The notes under the pieces: model-generated
Told to the model about the DNA's origin: nothing
The model's database searches: none
The model's input: only the letters and a program-made list of their open reading frames with translations
Translations under genes and position numbers: made by a program
Part shown: positions 1 through 6,596 of the stretch, piece after piece
Position numbering within the stretch: position 1 is the first letter of the stretch
Layout of the letters: every line of letters begins with the position of its first letter
Assembly (NCBI GenBank): GCA_047633175.1
Contig: JBLIEQ010000004.1
Span: 1-64,000 of the forward strand
Length of the DNA stretch: 64,000 bases
DNA from: Motiliproteus sp047633175
Lineage (GTDB): Bacteria; Pseudomonadota; Gammaproteobacteria; Pseudomonadales; Balneatricaceae
Direction of reading: 5' to 3'

Positions 1-380
1 CCAAGGCTGAGTATTCCTGCTTTCAATCAATACCTTAGCGCGTTCGAGTTGATGACTCATAGGCACTTCGCCAGACGAGACCAAGGCTGAGTATTCCTGC
101 TTTCAATCAATACCTTAGCGCGTTCGAGTTGATGACTCATAGGCACTTCGCCAGACGAGACCAAGGCTGAGTATTCCTGCTTTCAATCAATACCTTAGCG
201 CGTTCGAGTTGATGACTCATAGGCACTTCGCCAGACGAGACCAAGGCTGAGTATTCCTGCTTTCAATCAATACCTTAGCGCGTTCGATTTGATGACTCAT
301 AGGCACTTCGCCAGACGAGACCAAGACGGAGTATCCCTGCTCTCAATCAATACCTTAGCGCGCTCGAGTTGATGACTCAT
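1..380. repeat. 80-bp tandem repeat array (4 full copies plus a diverged partial copy)
   Basis: Units start at 1, 81, 161 and 241, each 80 bp. The first three are identical. The fourth differs by one base in its middle (GATTT for GAGTT), and a 60-bp partial fifth copy at 321-380 has several changes before the similarity ends. The unit starts CCAAGGCTGAGTATTCC and ends CGCCAGACGAGA. As 80 is not a multiple of three and no reading frame crosses the copies, it is not coding. The array begins exactly at the window edge, so it probably continues to the left. Function unknown. Confidence 0.95.
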
Positions 381-576
381 ATACTCTCCATTAAGTTCTG
401 CGCCGCAGTGTACCCGCCGCCGTCCGGCAATGCTCCTGTAATACAGACAGAGGGGTCTTTAATCGCGCCCATGGGTACTGTCCCCAAGTCAGCATCTATC
501 TACCTGGTGACCCACACTGCCAGACCCTAAGAAATCCTCCATAACCGCTTGCATCCTCAGCACGGTGGCGTATTCT

Positions 577-605
577 TTGTTAATTAATCATATGATTAAT
601 TAAAT
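577..605 (+). promoter_or_regulatory. Perfect 24-bp palindrome, probable TetR operator over a promoter
   Basis: Bases 580-603 form a perfect palindrome whose half-site is TTAATTAATCAT. It lies 29 bp before the tetR-type start codon. A possible -35 (TTGTTA, 577-582) and -10 (TTAAAT, 600-605) are 17 bp apart and bracket it, so a bound repressor would block RNA polymerase. TetR regulators of efflux pumps usually autoregulate through such sites. The palindrome is seen directly; the operator and promoter roles are inferred. The stretch 381-576 between it and the tandem array shows no gene. Confidence 0.7.
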
Positions 606-632
606 AGCGGATCTCACCTTAGGTTTTAATCG

Positions 633-1289
633 ATGAGCGAAAGCCTGACCAAGCGCGGCCGACCTACAGATCCCCGGTTGCAGGAGGCACGTAAACAAGA
701 CCTTATCGATGCAGCCTATGCGCTGCTGCGGCACAGCAGTTATCGCCGTATCACGATCCGGGATCTTGCCAACGAGGCCGGTACCCAGTCGGCGATGATC
801 AAATACTACTTCGGCGACAAACAGGGGCTGTTCCTGGCGCTGCTGGAGCGGGTCGCCCGGCAGCATCTCAGTGCCTTTGAGGCACTACGGAGTGCGCCCG
901 ATCCGATCAAGGCCTTTATCGAGACCAGTCTGCAGTTTTTTTCGAACAATCCTTCCATCATCCGCCTGGTGACTGACGAGGTGTTGCATGGTGACAGCCC
1001 GTTGAGACAGGCCTTTCTCGATATGCTGCCCAAGCGTATGGCCGTGCTGCTACCCCAGCTAATTGTGGCCCAGCAACAGCTCGGACTTATGCGCCAGGAT
1101 CTGAACCCCAAATGGACCGCCTTCTCGCTGATCAATCTGATCCTGACCCCGTTTATCATCGCCCCCGAACGTAAGGAAGTATGGACGATCAGCGATGCTG
1201 AGCTGTGCAGCAGCCACTGGGCTGCACATATCTATCATCTATTTACCTTAGGCACTGCCTTAGGCACTACTGCAGGAGATCGACCTTGA
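633..1289 (+). CDS. TetR/AcrR family transcriptional regulator of the adjacent RND efflux genes
   Basis: A 218-residue protein with a TetR-type N-terminal helix-turn-helix (about residues 20-65, with the core RITIRDLANEAG and the recognition-helix end IKYYFGDKQGLF), followed by a helical ligand-binding domain. It is the first gene of an operon: its stop codon overlaps the TTG start of the efflux adaptor. Regulators in this position normally repress the pump until an inducer binds. The likely operator is the perfect palindrome 29 bp upstream. The ligand cannot be predicted. The Shine-Dalgarno sequence is weak, so the start rests on the fit to the family. Confidence 0.88.
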   Translation: MSESLTKRGRPTDPRLQEARKQDLIDAAYALLRHSSYRRITIRDLANEAGTQSAMIKYYFGDKQGLFLALLERVARQHLSAFEALRSAPDPIKAFIETSLQFFSNNPSIIRLVTDEVLHGDSPLRQAFLDMLPKRMAVLLPQLIVAQQQLGLMRQDLNPKWTAFSLINLILTPFIIAPERKEVWTISDAELCSSHWAAHIYHLFTLGTALGTTAGDRP

Positions 1290-2674
1290 ATCCAGTCAAC
1301 AAGCCTCAATCATGGCTCGGCCGCTTCTGGGCACTGCCTTTGATGATACTTATCGGTGTGGCGATTACGGTGGTGATCGTGAAGACCCGGCCGGCGATGG
1401 AGCATCGCCCGGAGATCCGCCAGGGTGCGCCGGTCACCACCCTGGCGCTCGAACAGCACTCGGTTCGCCCACGCGCGTTGGGTTATGGCGAGGTGACCCC
1501 CGATGTGCTGTTGGAAATGCGGGCCGAAGTATCAGGCCGGGTAGTCTACAGGGATCCGCAGCTGAAGAAGGGCAACCTGCTGCCGGCTGGCCGGCTGGTG
1601 CTGCGGATCGACGCTAATGACTATCAACTGGCCCTGAAAAAAGCCCTCGCTACATTGGTGCAGAGCCGGGCCAACCTGGCGGAGCAGACGCTGGCACAGG
1701 AGGATGCCGAGCTGGATCTGCAGCTGGCACAGCAGCAGCTGCTGCTGGCAGAATCGGCATCCGCCCGGTTCGAAAAACTGCTCAGCAAAGGCTCCATAGC
1801 CCAGTCCGCGGCGGATACTCAGCGCTCGTCGCTGCTACAGACCCGGCAAGAGGTCGCCAGCCTGCAGAACAGGCTCGATGCGATGCCCTATAACACCGAG
1901 GTATTGCAGGCACAGATCGCGATTGCCGAATCGGAACGCGAGACTCAACAACGCAACCTCGAGCGCACCGAAATCCGGCTGCCGTTCGATGCCAGAATCA
2001 CCGGGGTGTCGACCGAAGCCGAGCAGTTTGTCAGTCAGGGAGCGCCGCTTTTCACCGCCCAGACGGTCGACAAGGTGTTAATCAACGCCCAGTTTTCGCT
2101 GTCTCAGATGCGCCTGCTAGCCCGGGGTTTTGAGCTGGGCCCCGATACGCTGCAACAGCTGTTGGCGGGGGACGCCGAGGCCGACTTTATGATCCAGCGG
2201 CTGGGATTAACGGCCAGCGTGCGGCTGGTGGGCAACGGCCAGCAGGTTAGCTGGGACGCTCAGGTCGAACGCATCAGCAACGACCTCGACCCGGTCTCCC
2301 GCACGGTCGGCGTGATTGTCGGGATCAGCAACCCTTATCAGCAGATTCAGCCCGGAATCAGGCCGCCACTGCTCGAAGGGATGTATATGGAGATTGAGCT
2401 GCGGGGCAGGGCGCAGCCCTATTGGGTGGTCCCGCGCAACGTCCTGCATGAAGGTGAACTCTACGTGGTGGACGACCAACAGGCGCTCAAGCGACTGCCG
2501 GTGAGTGGTTACCTACAGAAGCAGATGCTGTTACTGGATCTATCGGCACCCCTGAGTGCCGGCGTGACTGTCATAACCTCGGACCTGTTCCCTGCTGTCG
2601 AAGGTATGTTGCTGACGCCGACCGATGACACCAACATCCAGGCAGAGATAATGACCTGGCTGGAGGGGCATTGA
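1286..2674 (+). CDS. RND efflux periplasmic adaptor (membrane fusion protein, HlyD/AcrA type)
   Basis: The protein is 462 residues if translation starts at TTG 1286, preceded by CAGGAGA at good spacing and overlapping the regulator stop by four bases; frames opening further upstream lie inside tetR. An N-terminal hydrophobic anchor (about residues 13-31) is followed by a lipoyl/barrel-sandwich half, a long helical hairpin rich in Gln, Leu and Ala (about 95-200), then beta-barrel and membrane-proximal domains. It should link the inner-membrane pump encoded next to an outer-membrane channel. No outer-membrane factor gene is nearby, so a TolC-like protein from elsewhere is presumably used. Confidence 0.88.
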   Translation: MNPVNKPQSWLGRFWALPLMILIGVAITVVIVKTRPAMEHRPEIRQGAPVTTLALEQHSVRPRALGYGEVTPDVLLEMRAEVSGRVVYRDPQLKKGNLLPAGRLVLRIDANDYQLALKKALATLVQSRANLAEQTLAQEDAELDLQLAQQQLLLAESASARFEKLLSKGSIAQSAADTQRSSLLQTRQEVASLQNRLDAMPYNTEVLQAQIAIAESERETQQRNLERTEIRLPFDARITGVSTEAEQFVSQGAPLFTAQTVDKVLINAQFSLSQMRLLARGFELGPDTLQQLLAGDAEADFMIQRLGLTASVRLVGNGQQVSWDAQVERISNDLDPVSRTVGVIVGISNPYQQIQPGIRPPLLEGMYMEIELRGRAQPYWVVPRNVLHEGELYVVDDQQALKRLPVSGYLQKQMLLLDLSAPLSAGVTVITSDLFPAVEGMLLTPTDDTNIQAEIMTWLEGH

Positions 2675-2768
2675 GATGGAGTGCATATTGCTGTCCCCGA
2701 CTCCCCTCTTTATCACCCCGCACCGCTCAGGCCGGTATAATGACCTGGCTGAAGGGGTATTGAAATGA
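2648..2768 (+). repeat. Imperfect direct repeat of the adaptor gene end, before the pump gene
   Basis: The last codons and stop of the adaptor (about 2648-2679) recur 89 bp downstream (about 2737-2768) with few mismatches; both copies contain AATGACCTGGCTG and end in a TTGA(G/A)ATG stop-start arrangement. The second copy leads straight into the pump start codon. This suggests an ancestral junction in which the adaptor stop nearly touched the pump start, later split by a local duplication of about 89 bp. Confidence 0.8.
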
Positions 2769-5700
2769 TTCGCTTCTTCGCTGCTCACCCCACCGCCGCC
2801 AACTTGCTGATGGGGTTGTTTCTGCTCGCCGGTATCCTGGCGCTCCCGGATATCAAGCGCGAAACCTTCCCCGAAATCGATACCTATGAGGTCAAGATCA
2901 ACGTCGTCTATCCGGGTGCGGCTCCGGCGGATGTCGAACAGGCGATCTGCAAGCCGCTCGAAGATGCGATGGATGGCATCAGTTTTATCGAAGAGAAACG
3001 CTGCGAGGCACGTAACTCGGTCGGTGTTATGACGCTAAAAATGCTGGAGGCCGGCGATTTCAGCACCTTCAGGAGCGACGTCGACTCGGCCGTAGATGCC
3101 ATCGATAATTTCCCCGCCAACAGCGAAGTACCGATCGTCGAAGAGACCGGCCGTACCCAGGCGGTGGTGACCGTCGCGCTGACCGCAGAGCTGCCTCGTC
3201 GTGATCTCAAGACGCTAGCTGAGCAGATCAGGCAGCGCATGTTGCAGAACCGCGGTATCCCGCTGGTCGATATTCAGGGGTTCGGTAACCGTGAATTTCA
3301 GATCCAGGTACCGCAGCACAACCTGCGCCAGTATGGCCTCAGCCTGCAGGATATCGCCGACACCGTACGCGGCCAGAATGTCGATATGCCCGCCGGCGAA
3401 CTCAGTACCCCCGGTCGCGAATATCAACTGCGTTTCAGCGATGAGAAACGCAGCACCGCTGAACTGGCGCAGTTGATCGTAGTGCGTGGCTCGCTGGGCG
3501 GGGAGCTGCGGTTGGGCGATATCGCCTCGATCCGCAGTGGCTTTGACAGCGACGAAAACCAGGTCACCTACAACGGTCAGCCGGCGGCATTCCTGAAGGT
3601 CAGCAAGAACAGCATCGATGACAGCCTGGATGTACTCGACCAGGTTAAGGCCTTCATCGACACCGAGCGGCAGCGCCTGCCTCCAGAAGTCAGCCTGGCG
3701 TTAACGCAGGACTTTACTAGTATCATCGATGATCGTATCAACATGCTGGCCAAGAACGCCTGGCAGGGATTGTTGCTGGTGTTTGCAGTGATGTGGCTGT
3801 TTTTTGGGACCCGCTATGCGTTTTGGGTGGTGATGGGGTTGCCAGTCTCCTTCCTGGCCAGCGCCTTTGTCCTCGGTCTGTTTGGCCTCAGTATCAATAT
3901 GCTGTCGTTGGTGGCGCTGTTGTTGGCGCTGGGCATCCTGATGGACGATGCCATCGTGATCAGCGAGAGTATCGGCCAGCAGCTCCGCCAGGGGAAGAAA
4001 CCCCTGCAGGCCACCATCGACGGCACCCAACAGGTCGCCAGGGGCGTATTCTCCTCATTTCTGACCACCCTGTGCATCTTCAGCGGACTGCTCAGCCTGA
4101 CCGGTGATATAGGTCAGATTCTAGTGGTGATCCCCATCGTCCTGATCTCGGTGATCACCGTATCGCTTATCGAAGCCTTCTTTATCCTGCCGCACCACCT
4201 GTATCACTCGCTATCGCATTCCACTCGGAAAACCGAATCGACATTCCGGCTCAGGGTAGATACCCAGTTTGACCGGCTGCGGCTGGCTATCGATCGCATG
4301 GTCAGTCGCTTGATTCAGATCCGCTACGCCTTTATAGGCGCAGTGATCGCACTGCTGATCGTCTCGATCAGCCTGCTGGGGTCGGGGGTGGTCAAATTCT
4401 CCCCCTTCCCAGCGGTGGAAGGCGATATCCTTCAGGCCCGTATTCTGATGCCTACCGGAACTCCGCTGGCCAGAACCGAAGTGCTGGTGCAACAGCTCAG
4501 GGCGCAGCTGCTGCAATTGACCGAGCCGCTTGCCGAACAACAGGGCCGCCCGGTCGTTAAGGCCATCGCCGTCAACTACGGCATCAATGAGGACGCCTTC
4601 GAATCCGGGCCCCATCTGGCCACCATCAGTGTCGATCTGCTGACGGCCGAGCAGCGCCACTTCTCTCTCAAACGACTCCGGCAGCAGTGGCTCGAACGCG
4701 CGGATAGTCTCGAGGGCGCCTGGAGTATCGCCATCAAGGAGCCCGGACTGGGTCCTGCCGGACGGGCGATAGAGATCCGCCTGCAGGGCCCCGATCTCGA
4801 TCGGCTGGCGCTGGCCTCTCAGGATCTGCAGCACTGGCTGGCTGGCTACCCGGGGGTTAACAACCTGCTCGACGACCTGCGTCCAGGAAAACCTGAGTTC
4901 ACCCTGCACCTTAAAGACGGTGCCTATAGCCTGGGTATGACCGCTCAGCAGGTCTCGTCGCAACTGCGGGCTGCCTTCGAGGGCGTCAGAATCATTGAAT
5001 CCCGTGTCGGGCTGGAAAGCTACGACCTGGTGGTTGAACTCGATGATGCCTCCAGAGATGAACTGGCCGATTTCGATACCTTCCCGATCATCAATCCGCG
5101 CAATGGCGCCGTTATCCCACTGAATCAGGTCGCCGAGATCGTTCCCAGCCGCAGTTTCTCCCGGATCCATCGTATCGACAACCAGCGTACGGTGACGGTG
5201 TTGGGGGATATAGATGCGGCGCGAAATAATACGGGGGCGGTTCTGAGTGACATGCAGCGCAACTATCTGCCCGATTTTAAGCAGCTCTACCCCGGCATCG
5301 TCCTGAGCCTTAAAGGCGAAGTCGCCGAAGGCGGTGAGACCCAGGGCTCCATGCTGACCGCCATGCTGATGGGACTGGCGGGAATCTTTATCCTGCTGAG
5401 CTTCCAGTTCCGCTCCTATATCGAGCCGGTCATCGTGATGCTTAACATCCCGCTGGCGCTTATCGGGGTGATCTGGGGTCACTGGCTGCTGGGACTCGAT
5501 ATGACCATGCCGTCGATGCTCGGCTTCGTCTCGCTGGCCGGGATCGTGGTCAACGATTCGATCCTGCTGGTCGAGTTCGTCAAACGACATGTCGCCGCAG
5601 GACTGAGTGTCCAGGCTGCAGCCGCCCGCGCCAGCCATGACCGTTTTAGGGCTGTGCTGCTCACCTCGCTGACTACCATCGCCGGCTTAACCCCGCTGCT

Positions 5701-5869
5701 GTTCGAGTCCAGCCTTCAGGCTCAGGTGCTGATCCCGCTGGTGGTGAGTATTGTCTTCGGCATAGCCAGCTCAACCCTGCTGGTGCTGTTTGTGGTGCCC
5801 TGCTGCTATTGCATCCTGGATGATGTTGGCCTGGCGAAACCAGAAGGACCTGGAGCGCGCAGCGCGTAG
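2765..5869 (+). CDS. RND superfamily efflux pump permease (HAE1-like)
   Basis: A 1034-residue inner-membrane proton-driven exporter. It has the RND layout: a first membrane helix, a large periplasmic loop (about 40-330), a block of helices that includes the charged MDDAIVISE segment of helix 4 (paired Asp typical of proton relay), a second periplasmic loop, and a final block of helices. Length matches the family. With the upstream adaptor it forms two parts of a tripartite pump. The sequence is closer to the broad HAE1/MMPL-like RND pumps found with TetR regulators than to AcrB itself; the substrate cannot be assigned. The local repeat before the start may have changed its spacing from the adaptor gene. 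Confidence 0.92.
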   Translation: MIRFFAAHPTAANLLMGLFLLAGILALPDIKRETFPEIDTYEVKINVVYPGAAPADVEQAICKPLEDAMDGISFIEEKRCEARNSVGVMTLKMLEAGDFSTFRSDVDSAVDAIDNFPANSEVPIVEETGRTQAVVTVALTAELPRRDLKTLAEQIRQRMLQNRGIPLVDIQGFGNREFQIQVPQHNLRQYGLSLQDIADTVRGQNVDMPAGELSTPGREYQLRFSDEKRSTAELAQLIVVRGSLGGELRLGDIASIRSGFDSDENQVTYNGQPAAFLKVSKNSIDDSLDVLDQVKAFIDTERQRLPPEVSLALTQDFTSIIDDRINMLAKNAWQGLLLVFAVMWLFFGTRYAFWVVMGLPVSFLASAFVLGLFGLSINMLSLVALLLALGILMDDAIVISESIGQQLRQGKKPLQATIDGTQQVARGVFSSFLTTLCIFSGLLSLTGDIGQILVVIPIVLISVITVSLIEAFFILPHHLYHSLSHSTRKTESTFRLRVDTQFDRLRLAIDRMVSRLIQIRYAFIGAVIALLIVSISLLGSGVVKFSPFPAVEGDILQARILMPTGTPLARTEVLVQQLRAQLLQLTEPLAEQQGRPVVKAIAVNYGINEDAFESGPHLATISVDLLTAEQRHFSLKRLRQQWLERADSLEGAWSIAIKEPGLGPAGRAIEIRLQGPDLDRLALASQDLQHWLAGYPGVNNLLDDLRPGKPEFTLHLKDGAYSLGMTAQQVSSQLRAAFEGVRIIESRVGLESYDLVVELDDASRDELADFDTFPIINPRNGAVIPLNQVAEIVPSRSFSRIHRIDNQRTVTVLGDIDAARNNTGAVLSDMQRNYLPDFKQLYPGIVLSLKGEVAEGGETQGSMLTAMLMGLAGIFILLSFQFRSYIEPVIVMLNIPLALIGVIWGHWLLGLDMTMPSMLGFVSLAGIVVNDSILLVEFVKRHVAAGLSVQAAAARASHDRFRAVLLTSLTTIAGLTPLLFESSLQAQVLIPLVVSIVFGIASSTLLVLFVVPCCYCILDDVGLAKPEGPGARSA

Positions 5870-5930
5870 CGTGTGCGGAGGATCGAACCGCATCAGACAG
5901 GGCTGAAAGGCCTAGAGCACCGTATGCGAG

Positions 5931-5952
5931 AGTCGCTATTGCGGCTTTTTTT
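5931..5952 (+). terminator. Probable rho-independent terminator after the efflux operon
   Basis: AGTCGC and GCGGCT pair (one G-T wobble) around a four-base loop and are followed by a run of seven T. It lies 60 bp after the pump stop codon. Confidence 0.55.
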
Positions 5953-6012
5953 ACGTAAAATTGCCCAAACGCCCGGTACTGTCCGGGCTATTTGTTGGCT
6001 TTCAGGGTAGTT

Positions 6013-6291
6013 ATGAGAAAAACATTTGTACTGACGCATGAGAAAATTAAAGTTGCTCGACTGATCGAAGCCGCGAAACATGATGTTAAAAAATATTTAA
6101 AGCGGGAAAGAAATAAAACATTACCCGAGGGTGCCGACTACTGGGACTTTGATTGTAAATTCGGACTTACCCGGGAAGAGGCCAGCTCGATAGAGCAGGC
6201 GCAGATTAATAAATTCATCGATACGGCAGAGACCGCCCAGACCGAGTCCTTTTATTTAGAAATTCTGGCAAAGCCGGGCTATCGAACCTAG
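6013..6291 (+). CDS. DUF6172 family small protein
   Basis: A 92-residue basic protein beginning MRKTFVLTHEKIK, with the family core KKYLKRERNKTLPEG, then YWDFDCKFG and an ending ESFYLEILAKPG. It is recognised as the uncharacterised DUF6172 family, found as single small genes in many Proteobacteria. ATG 6013 was chosen over an in-frame TTG 21 bp upstream because homologues begin at this Met. Function unknown. It stands alone between a terminator and a hairpin-rich spacer. Confidence 0.75.
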   Translation: MRKTFVLTHEKIKVARLIEAAKHDVKKYLKRERNKTLPEGADYWDFDCKFGLTREEASSIEQAQINKFIDTAETAQTESFYLEILAKPGYRT

Positions 6292-6300
6292 GAAACCGAA

Positions 6301-6328
6301 CCTAGGCTCTCGACCTAGAGAGCCTGGG
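6301..6328. terminator. Strong hairpin after the DUF6172 gene
   Basis: AGGCTCTC (6304-6311) and GAGAGCCT (6318-6325) pair perfectly around six bases, and flanking bases extend the stem to about 11 pairs. It begins 9 bp after the DUF6172 stop. A short A-rich stretch follows but no T run, so termination is only likely. Confidence 0.45.
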
Positions 6329-6531
6329 GACAAAAAAGCACTCGAGTAACGCCGTCTGCTATCGACGACTCTTCGATACCTGAGCCCTAGACCTGACGAA
6401 GGTGTTCGCACACCCCGTTTGCGACGGCTTCCTCTCACTACGATCTCTGTTCTCAGGATGGCGGTGTCTCTCGTGTGGGGTTCAACCGTCTTCCAAGGGT
6501 GGTCGTTGATGATCTGAACGACCGACGCCTT

Positions 6532-6573
6532 GTTGACTTCTCCTCCCCCTCGTTTACGGAGGGAGAAGTCAAC
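6532..6573 (-). terminator. Long hairpin just after the lipoprotein gene stop
   Basis: GTTGACTTCTCC (6532-6543) is perfectly complementary to GGAGAAGTCAAC (6562-6573). It sits 23 bp beyond the stop codon of the minus-strand lipoprotein gene. No clear U tract follows, so it could act as a terminator, an mRNA 3-prime stabiliser or a bidirectional barrier. A smaller hairpin (GGTCGTT/AACGACC, 6501-6523) lies beside it. The rest of 6329-6500 shows no gene. Confidence 0.5.
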
Positions 6574-6596
6574 AGAGTCTCGCTATCAATGGCCTG

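Noticed and set aside
1..380. CRISPR array
   Set aside because: The repeated unit is 80 bp with no variable spacers; whole units are identical.
4211..5638. Long open frame of 475 codons on the minus strand
   Set aside because: It lies fully antisense to the RND pump gene, has unnatural composition rich in His, Gln and Asp, and no translation signal.
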